Origin: DASYXZ01 sp035308965
GTDB taxonomy: Bacteria > Acidobacteriota > Terriglobia > UBA7540
Assembly: GCA_035308965.1 (NCBI GenBank)
Contig: DATGFN010000060.1
Span: 124,001 to 188,000 of the forward strand
Direction: 5' to 3'
DNA: 64,000 nt
The notes under the pieces were generated by a model. It had not been told where the DNA came from, did no database searches, and worked only from the letters and a program-made list of their open reading frames with translations. This document shows, one piece after another, positions 36,254-44,841 of this stretch (within the stretch, counting starts at the first letter, position 1; each line of letters begins with the position of its first letter). The translations under genes were made by a program, and so were the position numbers.

Positions 36254-36877
36254 ATGAATTGGCTTGAAATAAGATCCAATCGGTTTTTTAAATCATATCG
36301 TCGAGTATTACTCTTCGCAGCCGCAGTGTTCGCGACATTATCGGGGATCTTTGTGCGCACGCTAACGCCGTCCCCACTTGTTCCACCCATCGGGACGGGG
36401 CCCGCCATCGTACCGCAATACGATAAAGAAGGTGCACTCATTCGACCCAAGGATTTTTACACCTGGGTCTTTGTGGGTTCGTCGATCGGCTTGAGCTATT
36501 CGAAAAACAGCGACCCTTCCGGGCCTGGGATGTTTCACAACGTCTACACCCAGCCCGAGGCCTACTGCGAATTCCTGAAAACGGGAAAGTTCCCCGAGAA
36601 AACCATGTTCATCATTGACATGCGCGATTCCCAGAAGGAAGTCTCCATCGCCAAGCATGGCTTTACCGAAGGGGAGCGCATGGGCATGGACGTTTCGGTG
36701 AAAGATCACCAACACTTCGCGGAGGGTTGGGCTTATTTCAATTTCGACTTCAATGATGGGAAATTCGCCGAAAAAGCCAAAGCATTCCCTAAAGATGCGT
36801 GCTTTTCCTGCCACTCAGCTCACGCTGCTTCGGACAACGTTTTCACCCAGTATTATCCCGCGCTTCGCAAGCCTTGA
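36254..36877 (+). CDS. cytochrome P460 family c-type hemoprotein
   Basis: 207 residues from ATG 36254, with a G-rich ribosome binding site directly upstream. An N-terminal membrane helix (VLLFAAAVFATLSGIFV) acts as signal or anchor. The domain has RPKDFYTWVFVGSSIGLSY, MFHNVYTQPEAYCEFLKTGKFPE, and one heme-attachment motif CFSCH near the C-terminus. This is the P460 family pattern. Members oxidise hydroxylamine or detoxify NO and other reactive nitrogen species; this copy's substrate is not known. It needs the Ccm system, present at 49.6-56.8 kb. Foldback elements lie on both sides. Confidence 0.85.
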   Translation: MNWLEIRSNRFFKSYRRVLLFAAAVFATLSGIFVRTLTPSPLVPPIGTGPAIVPQYDKEGALIRPKDFYTWVFVGSSIGLSYSKNSDPSGPGMFHNVYTQPEAYCEFLKTGKFPEKTMFIIDMRDSQKEVSIAKHGFTEGERMGMDVSVKDHQHFAEGWAYFNFDFNDGKFAEKAKAFPKDACFSCHSAHAASDNVFTQYYPALRKP

Positions 36878-36878
36878 A

Positions 36879-36969
36879 TGGGAGCGCGGGCGTACCGCCT
36901 TTTCTTTCTTTATCATCAGATTACGGGCGGACCCCATTGCATTTCGTGCGGCCCCGGCCCGCGCTCCCA
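36879..36969. repeat. 91-bp palindromic element, copy A
   Basis: TGGGAGCGCGGGC (36879-36891) is a perfect inverted repeat of GCCCGCGCTCCCA (36957-36969). It starts one nt after the P460 stop codon. It is the same length as copy B at 60198-60288 and identical at 70 of 91 aligned positions without gaps. An internal CCGCC/GGCGG stem is present. Confidence 0.75.
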
Positions 36970-37063
36970 GCGAGTACCGGCCACGACCTTTCCATGCCTT
37001 TCCTTGACACCCGGTAAAACCAAACGGATAATCCACACGCTCGCCATAAACTAAGGTCGGGCG

Positions 37064-37091
37064 GGAACCAATCCCAAAGGGGCTGGTTCCC
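37064..37091 (+). promoter_or_regulatory. hairpin in the gdh leader
   Basis: GGGAACCA pairs with TGGTTCCC, with a 13-nt loop, 20 nt before the GTG start of the glutamate dehydrogenase gene. Its role is unknown; it could be an operator or leader structure. Confidence 0.35.
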
Positions 37092-37109
37092 GAAAAGGAT
37101 GGGAGAAAA

Positions 37110-38366
37110 GTGGAACAACGAGCATCCACGGCGACTGAAGACCCACGCGAAATTGTCGAATACAATTTCCAGAAAGCCGCAGACCGTCTCGGTTTGGATG
37201 GCGAGATGCGGACTCTGCTCACTATGCCTTTCCGCGAGCTCCGGGTGGAAATTCCGGTGCGCATGGATGACGGGTCGTTGCGAGTATTTGTGGGATATCG
37301 CGTGCAACACAGCGGCGTGCGTGGGCCGGCGAAGGGCGGCATTCGATATCATGCCACCACTGACTTGAACGAAGTGCGAGCTCTGGCCTCCGCCATGACT
37401 TGGAAGACTTCGCTGGTCAACATACCTTTCGGCGGCGCCAAGGGCGGCATCGCCGTTGATCCGGCCACCATGTCCATGGGCGAATTGCAGCGTCTTACCC
37501 GCGGCTACATTCGCCGTATCGCTCTTTTTCTGGGACCTTTTCGCGACGTTCCGGCGCCCGACATGAATACCAACGCGCAGGTGATGACCTGGATTTTTGA
37601 CGAGTACAGCGCGCAGCATGGGTATACACCGGCTTGTGTCACCGGCAAGCCAGTCGAGTTGGGAGGATCGCTGGGCCGGGAGGCGGCCACCGGTCGCGGC
37701 GTCTTTTATCTGATCGAGGCGCTGACCAAAGACATGGGGATTCCGATTGCTGGCGCTCGCGTGGCCATTCAGGGATTCGGCAACGTCGGTTCGTTTGCAA
37801 CCCGCTTCCTGGCGGAGGCCGGGGCCAAAGTGGTCGCGGTGGCGGATGTGCGCGGAGGCCTCTTGAACGAGCAAGGTCTGGATGTGAAAGCCCTCCTCGA
37901 TTACTCTGGCGCCCACCGGACTATTGCGGGCTTTCCGGGGGCCCGGGAGATTTCCGGGGAGGAAGTTCTTGCAGTGGATTGCGATATCCTGGTGCCCGCG
38001 GCCCTGCAATGCGTCCTTACAAAAGGCAATGCGGAGAAAGTTCGCGCCCGCATTGTCGCCGAGGGCGCCAACCTGCCCACCACACCCGAGGCCGACGCCA
38101 TTCTGACCCGACGCGGCGTCACCATCCTGCCTGACATTTTGACCAACGCCGGCGGCGTCACGGTTTCCTATTTTGAGTGGGCGCAAAATCTACAGCAGAT
38201 TTTCTGGGAAGAGGAGCATGTGAACTCCGAAATGCATAAGATCCTGACGCGAGCTTACCGGCAGGTGACGGAGCGGGCGGCCACGGACAAAATCACATTG
38301 CGCGAGGCCGCCTACACCATCGCCATCGATCGCGTTGCCCGCGCCGAACGCCTGCGGGGAACCTAG
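37110..38366 (+). CDS. gdhA: glutamate dehydrogenase (Glu/Leu/Phe/Val family)
   Basis: 418 residues from GTG 37110, with GGGAG just upstream. The N-terminal domain has VRGPAKGGIRYHATTD, the catalytic Lys region NIPFGGAKGGIAVDP, and APDMNT. The Rossmann domain follows with GFGNVGSFA and ends with a conserved helix. The length matches hexameric NAD(P)-GDH of the small subunit type. It interconverts glutamate and 2-oxoglutarate plus ammonia. A leucine/phenylalanine dehydrogenase is less likely given the length and motifs. Confidence 0.92.
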   Translation: MEQRASTATEDPREIVEYNFQKAADRLGLDGEMRTLLTMPFRELRVEIPVRMDDGSLRVFVGYRVQHSGVRGPAKGGIRYHATTDLNEVRALASAMTWKTSLVNIPFGGAKGGIAVDPATMSMGELQRLTRGYIRRIALFLGPFRDVPAPDMNTNAQVMTWIFDEYSAQHGYTPACVTGKPVELGGSLGREAATGRGVFYLIEALTKDMGIPIAGARVAIQGFGNVGSFATRFLAEAGAKVVAVADVRGGLLNEQGLDVKALLDYSGAHRTIAGFPGAREISGEEVLAVDCDILVPAALQCVLTKGNAEKVRARIVAEGANLPTTPEADAILTRRGVTILPDILTNAGGVTVSYFEWAQNLQQIFWEEEHVNSEMHKILTRAYRQVTERAATDKITLREAAYTIAIDRVARAERLRGT

Positions 38367-38372
38367 AGCGCC

Positions 38373-38500
38373 ATTGGATAATTGTGTGATTAGGTGATTG
38401 TGTGATTGAGGGTGCCAGGGAAAATGGAAATTGGAAAATAGAAATTGGGGGCGCGCGCGACAATCGCACATTCTCTCAATCGCCAAATCAATCAATTCCC
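38373..38500. repeat. foldback of TGATTGTGTGATTGA-type words
   Basis: The left arm (38373-38411) repeats GTGATT words. The right arm (38461-38500) repeats their complement (CAATCGCACA, CAATCGCCAAATCAATCAATTCC). The loop includes a second word set (AATGGAAATTGGAAAATAGAAATT). It ends next to the ATG of the MEDS gene. Confidence 0.6.
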
Positions 38501-38501
38501 C

Positions 38502-39209
38502 ATGCCCACGCCGCTGCTTGCTCATCTCGATGGCCGCATTCCCATCTTCACCCACGAACACGTGGCAGTTCTCTACCGTGGAAAGGGCGCGTCCCTTCGT
38601 CTGGCTTCATTTATTGCCGAGGGGTTGCAGCGCGGAGATTTATGCCAATACCTTGCGCCGGCAGGATTTCACGCAGGAATGGTGGCGTCCGTTCGAGCGG
38701 CCGGGACTGATCCAGACACTTACCTCCATTCTCAAATGTTGCGGCTCAGTGAGGGCTTTCCCGATTTTGCCGATCTGTGCAACAAGACTCAAAAGATTTT
38801 TGCCGACGCCGAGCACGCGAACGTCCCAGCCCTGCGCTGGCTGGAAGAAGGGGGCTGGGCGGATGGTGCGGGGTTCCCCGATGAAAAGTTTTTCGAGTTT
38901 CATGCCCTCCTGAATTACAAGGTCAAACATTATCCCAGCGCCGCCCTGTGTCAGTATTCATTGGACGGCCTGGAGCCCGACCGCCTTTTCCCGGCGATTG
39001 CCACCCACCGCCATCTGCTGATCGAAAACACCCTGGTCCGGGACAATCCTTTCTATATTCCGGCGGAGAAATTTATTCCGCTCAGCCCGGCTGACCGCCG
39101 GCGCAGTCTGATTGACCTCTTTCGCGAGGTCGGATTTGACGTTGAGAAACTGTTGGATGCGGTCGCCGGATTCGGGCGGTTGCAATCCAATGCCAGTGAA
39201 AATGCCTGA
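38502..39209 (+). CDS. MEDS-domain (DcmR-like sensory) protein
   Basis: 235 residues from ATG 38502. The N-terminus (GRIPIFTHEHVAVLYRGKGASLRLASFIAEGLQRGDLCQYLA) matches the MEDS sensory domain found in DcmR and in histidine kinases. The protein covers just that domain, with no DNA-binding or kinase output. Such proteins are thought to sense small molecules such as methylotrophic substrates; a ligand cannot be named here. No ribosome binding site is apparent because a foldback arm occupies the leader. Confidence 0.75.
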   Translation: MPTPLLAHLDGRIPIFTHEHVAVLYRGKGASLRLASFIAEGLQRGDLCQYLAPAGFHAGMVASVRAAGTDPDTYLHSQMLRLSEGFPDFADLCNKTQKIFADAEHANVPALRWLEEGGWADGAGFPDEKFFEFHALLNYKVKHYPSAALCQYSLDGLEPDRLFPAIATHRHLLIENTLVRDNPFYIPAEKFIPLSPADRRRSLIDLFREVGFDVEKLLDAVAGFGRLQSNASENA

Positions 39210-39519
39210 CCAGCTCGACGCCGCGCCCCCCCCGCGCTCATCAATGTCCTCCCAATCCAAGTGGGCGCCGTCTTTCCGCCATGGGTGTTTTCCCAAATCA
39301 AGTGATTATCTGAAGGCACACTGGATCCGACAAATTCACAATTAGGCAGTCAGCGCTCTTTCATACTTGCCTGATCTCGCCCAACGGAGGAAGCTTTTCT
39401 GGAGAAACACAAAAGGCCGTAGTATCATGGAACCCTTGTGCGAGCCGCGCTGGGATCGGCGATTCCGCTTGGGCGTGCAGTTAGGAACCAGCCCAAAGAT
39501 GCGGCTTGGAGGGAGAGCA
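39210..39519 (+). other. 310-nt gap without a recognised gene
   Basis: The gap contains a CG-rich start with a run of C, then an A-rich stretch. GGAGGGAGAG at 39509-39518 is the ribosome binding site of msrA. No convincing promoter or structure was seen. Confidence 0.5.
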
Positions 39520-39990
39520 ATGGAAAAAGCAACATTTGCGGCGGGCTGTTTTTGGGGCGTTGAGTCGGCATTCCGCGAAGTGCCCGGCGTGACCGACGCG
39601 CCCTGCGGCTACACCGGCGGGACGACCAAGAACCCGACTTACCGCGAAGTATGCACGGGCCGTACCGGCCACGCCGAAGCCGTTGAGGTGACGTTCGATC
39701 CGGCGGCGGTCACCTACGAACAGCTTTTGGAGGCATTCTGGAGCATGCACGACCCCACCACTCCCAATCGCCAGGGTCCCGACGTAGGAACGCAATACCG
39801 GTCCGCGATTTTTTTCCATTCCGCCACCCAGGAAGCTGCGGCGCGCGCTTCCAAAGAAAAAGCGCAGTCCCGTTTCCCCCGGCCCATTGTCACGGAAATT
39901 ACACCCGCCTCAACTTTCTTCCGCGCTGAAGAATATCACCAGCGATATTTTGAAAAGCAAGGCCTGGCATCATGCCACATTCGACATTAA
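39520..39990 (+). CDS. msrA: peptide methionine-(S)-S-oxide reductase MsrA
   Basis: 156 residues from ATG 39520, preceded by GGAGGGAGAGCA. The active-site motif GCFWGVESAF places the catalytic Cys at residue 10. GYTGG, GHAEAVEVTFDP, the FWSMHDPTTPNRQGPDVGTQYRS block and EEYHQRYFEK complete the family pattern. It repairs oxidised methionine in proteins using thioredoxin. A resolving Cys may be the near-terminal C in SCHIRH. Confidence 0.96.
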   Translation: MEKATFAAGCFWGVESAFREVPGVTDAPCGYTGGTTKNPTYREVCTGRTGHAEAVEVTFDPAAVTYEQLLEAFWSMHDPTTPNRQGPDVGTQYRSAIFFHSATQEAAARASKEKAQSRFPRPIVTEITPASTFFRAEEYHQRYFEKQGLASCHIRH

Positions 39991-40078
39991 ATCCCACCGA
40001 TAAGCCCGGGCCAATCATTTCCCGTCCCGTGTTCCCGCCGAATCTGATAGAATGTAACGCGATTCACGGCAAACAAAA

Positions 40079-41008
40079 ATGGACTACGATCAGTTAGCAA
40101 GTTTCCTTGAGGTCGCGAAATTGCAGAGTTTTTCGCGCGCGGCCGAAAAAATATATCGAACCCAGCCGGCCATCAGCGCACAGGTGCGGCTGCTGGAGCA
40201 GGAGTGCGGGGAAAAACTTTTCGACCGCAGCGGCAAGAAAGTCCTGCTCACGCCGGCGGGCGAGATCCTGCGCCGGTACGCGGAAAAACTTCTGGAAACC
40301 CAGAAAGAAGCCCTCCAGGCCATTGCTGAATTGAACCAGACCCCGCGGGGCAAACTTTATATCGGCGCCAATGAGGCTACTTGCCTTTACGTGCTGCCCA
40401 AAACGTTTGCCCGCTTCAAGCAGCTTTATCCGCTGGTGCAGATCAGCATCTACCGGAATTTCAGCCACAAGATACTTCAGAAGGTCCAGGAAGGCGCGGT
40501 GGATATGGGCATCGTCACTCTTCCGCAGACGGCCAACAACATGGAAGTGATTCCCGTTTTTCGCGACGAGGTTCAAGTGGTGGTGCCGAAAAACCATCCG
40601 CTGGCGAAAAAGAAGAGCGTAACCGTGGAGGAAGTGGCGCATTACCCGCTCATCCTTCCCAAAACGGGGCACACGCGGATTGTCTTTGACCGCCTGCTGC
40701 GGCCCCATCGCGACACGGTGCAGATTTCGATGGAGCTCGCCAGCGTGGAGACGATTAAGAAGTTTGTGGGTGCGGGCCTGGGCATTTCGCTAATCAGCCG
40801 CACCTATGGCCAGCCCGAAGTGGCCGCCGGCGTTTTGAAATTGATTCCCCTCGAGGGCCAGAAACTTTATCGCGAATTGGGCCTGATTTTCCGACGCGAC
40901 CGTTACCTTTCATTGCCGGCGAAAGTTTTTATCGAGGTCGTTCGCGATTCCACGCGGGCGTCGAATTCCAGTTCCCCCACTACCACGAAGACAGCTTCCA
41001 TTAGCTAG
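40079..41008 (+). CDS. LysR family transcriptional regulator
   Basis: 309 residues. The N-terminal winged helix (residues 1-60, LASFLEVAKLQSFSRAAEKIYRTQPAISAQVRLLEQECGEKLFDR) is followed by a linker helix and a LysR substrate domain (~90-290). It resembles CbbR/CysB-like regulators in the HTH but the co-inducer is unknown. It lies 56 nt upstream of the aspartate kinase gene in the same direction, so regulation of amino-acid synthesis is possible, not shown. Confidence 0.9.
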   Translation: MDYDQLASFLEVAKLQSFSRAAEKIYRTQPAISAQVRLLEQECGEKLFDRSGKKVLLTPAGEILRRYAEKLLETQKEALQAIAELNQTPRGKLYIGANEATCLYVLPKTFARFKQLYPLVQISIYRNFSHKILQKVQEGAVDMGIVTLPQTANNMEVIPVFRDEVQVVVPKNHPLAKKKSVTVEEVAHYPLILPKTGHTRIVFDRLLRPHRDTVQISMELASVETIKKFVGAGLGISLISRTYGQPEVAAGVLKLIPLEGQKLYRELGLIFRRDRYLSLPAKVFIEVVRDSTRASNSSSPTTTKTASIS

Positions 41009-41064
41009 TGGGCTGAAGTGGCCTCCCCGGTGAGCCTCCTCAGCATGATTAGGGGGGCCAAGTT

Positions 41065-42522
41065 TTGTTCGGGCACGGCGTTGAAGCGAAAGGCAGAGAA
41101 AATTTGACCAAGAGCCAGAAGGCAAAACCACTGATCGTGATGAAATTCGGCGGCACCTCCGTGGGCAACGCCGAGCGCATGCTGGGTGTGGCCGACCTCG
41201 TTGCCGAGCATTCCAAGCATAACGAAATTGTGGTGGTGGTTTCCGCCATGGGCGGCGTTACGGATATGCTGGTTCGCGCCGCCAATGAAGCCAGCCAGGG
41301 CGACCGCGAGCACTGGAAAAGCGTCCGGCAGGAGCTGGCTCGCCGGCATCGTGATGTGGCGGACAAGCTGCTCTCCGCCAGCGAGCAGGCGGTGGTACTG
41401 CCGCGGCTGGCCAAAAATATGGCGGACTTTGAAAACCTTTGCTCCGGTTTTTCACTTGTTCGCGAGGTTACGCCCCGCGCCATGGACATGTTTTCCAGCC
41501 TGGGAGAAGTGATGTCCGCCACGCTCGTGGCCGCCATCCTTAGGTCCAAGGGTTGCCCTGCGGAAGCGGTGGATTCCACTGAACTGATTACCACCGACGA
41601 CACATTTGGCAACGCCGCTCCGCTGTTTGAGCATACTGACATGAGGACGGAACAACGCCTGGCCGGCATCCGTAGCAGCGGGGCCATTCCGGTGGTCACG
41701 GGGTTCCGCGGTTCCACTCAGGATGGACACACCACCACGCTCGGACGCGGCGGCTCCGATTACAGCGGGACCATCCTTGGGGGCGCGCTCAACGCGGAGG
41801 AAGTTTGGATCTGGACCGACGTGGACGGCGTCATGACCGCCGACCCTCGACTGGTTCCGGCGGCGCACATCATTCCGGAGATTTCCTACCGCGAGGCCAT
41901 CGAGCTTTCATTCTTCGGCGCCAAGGTGCTGCATCCCAAGACCATCCAGCCCGTGATGAAGAAAAAAATCCCGGTCTGGATCAAAAACACTTTCAACCCC
42001 TCTTGCGAGGGGACGAAGATCGTTCACGCCTCCAAGAATGAGCGGCCCGGAGTGAAAGCTGTAACCTCCATTAGTGGCGCCGACCTCATCACCATTAGCG
42101 GTAAGGAGACACTGAGCTTTCCGCGCCTCGCCTCGCGAGTCTTCAACGGCTTGCACTTGGAAGATATATCCACGCTGATGGTCACCCAGTCTTCGGCGGA
42201 CAATGTTCTGTGCTTTGCCATCCATCACGCGGACCTATCGCGCGTGCGATCCAGGCTGGAAAAGACTTTCGAGCTGGAAATGCTGCACGAATACGTGGGC
42301 TCGCTCGAAGTGATGCCCAAAATTGCCATCGTGGTGGCCATCGGTGAAAACATGAAGGGCACTCCCGGGCTCGCGGGCCGGGCATTCAGCGCCCAGGGGC
42401 GGCGCAACATCAACATCATCGCCATTGCCCAAGGCTCTTCGGAATTAAGCATTTCTTTCGCCGTGAAGATGGCCGACGTCAAAGAAGCGGTGTCGGCGAT
42501 TCATGAGGAGTTTGCTTTGTAA
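41065..42522 (+). CDS. lysC: aspartate kinase
   Basis: 485 residues from TTG 41065 (AGGGGGG 8 nt upstream); TTG 41104 is an alternative that starts closer to VMKFGGTSVG. The kinase domain has KFGGTSV, then GFRGSTQDGHTTTLGRGGSDYSG and WTDVDGVMTADPR. Two ACT-type regulatory regions follow (ISGADLITISGKE and PKIAIVVAIGENM...GRRNINIIAIAQGSSE). It phosphorylates aspartate, the first step to threonine, methionine and lysine, and is likely feedback-inhibited through the ACT domains. The threonine synthase gene follows. Confidence 0.93.
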   Translation: MFGHGVEAKGRENLTKSQKAKPLIVMKFGGTSVGNAERMLGVADLVAEHSKHNEIVVVVSAMGGVTDMLVRAANEASQGDREHWKSVRQELARRHRDVADKLLSASEQAVVLPRLAKNMADFENLCSGFSLVREVTPRAMDMFSSLGEVMSATLVAAILRSKGCPAEAVDSTELITTDDTFGNAAPLFEHTDMRTEQRLAGIRSSGAIPVVTGFRGSTQDGHTTTLGRGGSDYSGTILGGALNAEEVWIWTDVDGVMTADPRLVPAAHIIPEISYREAIELSFFGAKVLHPKTIQPVMKKKIPVWIKNTFNPSCEGTKIVHASKNERPGVKAVTSISGADLITISGKETLSFPRLASRVFNGLHLEDISTLMVTQSSADNVLCFAIHHADLSRVRSRLEKTFELEMLHEYVGSLEVMPKIAIVVAIGENMKGTPGLAGRAFSAQGRRNINIIAIAQGSSELSISFAVKMADVKEAVSAIHEEFAL

Positions 42523-42525
42523 GAA

Positions 42526-42610
42526 TTCAATCATTGGGTCATAGGTTCATTGAATCATTGCCGGACTTTTTTTCAATGAATCAATGGTTCAATAACTCAA
42601 TGATTCAATC
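42526..42610. repeat. foldback of TCATTGAATCATTG-type words
   Basis: The left arm has AATCATTGGGTCATAGGTTCATTGAATCATTG. The right arm has CAATGAATCAATGGTTCAATAACTCAATGATTCAATC. A T-rich loop (CGGACTTTTTTT) separates them. It fills the gap between lysC and thrC and may terminate or attenuate transcription. Confidence 0.65.
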
Positions 42611-42648
42611 TTTGTCGCGGGACAACGGACGAAGGACGTTTTTTTCTT

Positions 42649-43938
42649 ATGTCTGCTTACTTACAATGCATTGAAGAAACGTGCGGCCAACGCCTGGAGC
42701 CTAAGAAGGAAGGGCACCTTTGCCCTATGTGCGGCGGACTGCTCGAAGTAAGGTACGACTTCGAGCCATTCGATCCGGAATATCTTCGCCGCGCCTGGCA
42801 TCAACGGCGGCTGAGCGGCGAGCCAATCGACCGCAGCGGCGTTTGGCGCTTTCGCGAACTGATTCCTTTTGTCGAGCCAGGCGACAAAATCATTTCGCTT
42901 TCAGAAGGCTCGACTCCTCTGGTGGGCACGCGGCGCGCGGGGTGGTGGGCAGGGCCCGTTCACATCACCATCAAGCACCAGGGCAATAATCCCACTGGCT
43001 CGTTCAAAGATTTGGGCATGACGGCGTGCATCACCCGCGCGGTGGCCCGCGGCGTTCGTATGGTAGCGTGCGCGTCCACCGGGAATACGTCTTCTTCCAT
43101 GGCTGCCTACGCGGCGCGCGCCGGTTTGAAAGCTTTGCTTTTTGTCCCCTACAAGCAAATCTCCGCCGCCAAGCTGGCACAGGCGCTGGATTTTGGCGCA
43201 CTGGTGGTGGAAGTGGGCGACACGTTTGATCAAGCGTTCCAGTTGCTGCGCGAGATTGCGCCCGAGCTCGGCCTATATCTGGTGAATTCCATCAACCCCT
43301 TTCGCATCGAAGGCCAAAAAACAATTGTGGCGGAAATGCTTGAACAGCGCGCCTGGCGCCCGCCCGATTACATTGTGGTTCCGGGCGGAAATCTGGGCAA
43401 CGCTTCGGCCATCGGCAAGGGATTGCGCGAGCTGAAGGAAATGGGATTTATTGAGAAGGTGCCCCGCGTGGTGGTGGTTCAGGCCGCGGGAGCCAACCCG
43501 TTCTACCAGACGCTCGCTGCTGGGTCCGCGGAATTAATTCCCGTGGATGGCCCCGCCACCGAAGCTACCGCTATTCGCATCGGCCGTCCGGCCAACTGGA
43601 AGAAAGCGCGGCGTGTGCTGGAGTGGACGGAAGGCCTCTGCGAGTCCGTGACCGATGAAGAAATTTTTGAGGCCAAGGCCGCGCTGGCCGAGGATGGCGT
43701 GGGTTGTGAGCCCGCTTCCGCCTCCACGGTGGCGGGCGTGCGCAAGCTCGTGCGGGCGGGAAAAATTGACCTCCATGCTGACGTGGTGGTGGTGCTCACT
43801 GGAAATCAGTTGAAAGATACTGACTACGTCATGCGCCACCGCTCCGAGGCCGAGGAATCCCAACAGCGCCTTCGCGTCGAGCCTAATCTTGATGCGCTGC
43901 GAAGCGCGCTGGAAAAGGTGCTGGGAGTGCCAGCGTGA
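42649..43938 (+). CDS. thrC: threonine synthase
   Basis: 429 residues. The N-terminus carries a small Cys motif (CIEETCGQRL...CPMCGGLLEVRYDF), typical of the shorter threonine synthases. The PLP lysine is in KHQGNNPTGSFKDLGM. CASTGNTSSSMAAYAA binds phosphate, and VPGGNLGN follows. It converts O-phosphohomoserine to threonine. With aspartate kinase upstream and PEP carboxylase (oxaloacetate supply) downstream it forms an aspartate-family block. Confidence 0.94.
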   Translation: MSAYLQCIEETCGQRLEPKKEGHLCPMCGGLLEVRYDFEPFDPEYLRRAWHQRRLSGEPIDRSGVWRFRELIPFVEPGDKIISLSEGSTPLVGTRRAGWWAGPVHITIKHQGNNPTGSFKDLGMTACITRAVARGVRMVACASTGNTSSSMAAYAARAGLKALLFVPYKQISAAKLAQALDFGALVVEVGDTFDQAFQLLREIAPELGLYLVNSINPFRIEGQKTIVAEMLEQRAWRPPDYIVVPGGNLGNASAIGKGLRELKEMGFIEKVPRVVVVQAAGANPFYQTLAAGSAELIPVDGPATEATAIRIGRPANWKKARRVLEWTEGLCESVTDEEIFEAKAALAEDGVGCEPASASTVAGVRKLVRAGKIDLHADVVVVLTGNQLKDTDYVMRHRSEAEESQQRLRVEPNLDALRSALEKVLGVPA

Positions 43939-43980
43939 CCTCATCTGTAGGTGGTGCATGCGAGACGGGAGGAAGAAGAT

Positions 43981-44841
43981 ATGATGACTGCCACAACGAT
44001 TCGCCTTGTTTCATGGAACGCAGCACACAGAAAATGTTGTTCGGATCAAGTGAGGGAAATCGAATCCCTACGACCAGATCTGGTCGCTCTTCAGGAGGTA
44101 ACTGCGAAGACCGCCGTCGATTTGAGACGAGAATTGAAAAGGATCGGTCTCCAGTATTCCGAAGACAGTTTGAGGAGTGCAAAAGCCCCTCGGGCATACG
44201 GCGTACTTATAGCCAGTAAGTGGCCTCTCGAGTCAGCGAGATTGTATCCTCACTTTCGATTGCCGGAACGCCTCCTCTCCCAAAAAGTCGACACTCCGAT
44301 CGGACTAATCGAAGTTAGCACTGCTTATATAAAACCCGGAAGCTCTGATGCTGAATTGAAGTTGGAAACTTTGGAAGGCATATATAGAGCACTAGCTAGA
44401 ACTGTCGAAGATCCAAGGATACTTTGCGGAGATTTCAACGCGCCTCAAGATGAGGGACCCAAGGGCGAGATAGTCACATGGGGTCAATATAGAGATGTAC
44501 AGACCAATGAGGTTAGGACTAGGAAGACGTGGCGAGGGATGCCTGGTACGCGATATGACAAAGCGGAACGCGATATTCTGGATGGTCTTCGAGAGTTTGG
44601 GCTGAGTGATGTTTACCGTCGCCACAACGACTATAGTAGCGGGCAATATAGCTGGTGGCTGGTGCGCAAGGACAGAGCGAAAGGGCGACGCTTTGACCAT
44701 ATCTTCGCGTCCGACTCATTGAATGTGAAAAACTGCCGGTACACTCATACTTTTCAAGAAATGCGCAAAAAGGGGTTGAGTGACCACTCCCCGATCGAAG
44801 TAACTTTCAACCTAAAGCCGAGCACCGCAAGTCATGGATGA
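43981..44841 (+). CDS. endonuclease/exonuclease/phosphatase family protein, low GC, probably acquired
   Basis: 286 residues from ATG 43981, with GGAGGAAG upstream. It has the DNase I-like fold: RLVSWNA, DLVALQEV (metal Glu), GVLIASKWP, CGDFNAP, RRFDHIFAS and LSDHSPIEVTF (terminal SDH). Members cut phosphodiester bonds in DNA, RNA, lipids or nucleotides. Base use differs strongly: a hand-counted 120-nt stretch (44281-44400) is 42% GC, against 65% in 45001-45120 of ppc. Codons such as AGA, ATA and TTA are frequent. It ends 8 nt inside the start of ppc. Horizontal transfer is likely; function is open. Confidence 0.82.
   Translation: MMTATTIRLVSWNAAHRKCCSDQVREIESLRPDLVALQEVTAKTAVDLRRELKRIGLQYSEDSLRSAKAPRAYGVLIASKWPLESARLYPHFRLPERLLSQKVDTPIGLIEVSTAYIKPGSSDAELKLETLEGIYRALARTVEDPRILCGDFNAPQDEGPKGEIVTWGQYRDVQTNEVRTRKTWRGMPGTRYDKAERDILDGLREFGLSDVYRRHNDYSSGQYSWWLVRKDRAKGRRFDHIFASDSLNVKNCRYTHTFQEMRKKGLSDHSPIEVTFNLKPSTASHG

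Noticed and set aside
36921..38186. Long open frame on the - strand opposite the glutamate dehydrogenase gene
   Set aside because: It is a mirror frame of a GC-rich gene: no family motif, no ribosome binding site, and it runs through the 91-bp element.
38373..42610. Repeated short words as a CRISPR array
   Set aside because: Words are 7-12 nt, imperfect and inverted, with no constant-length spacers and no cas genes.
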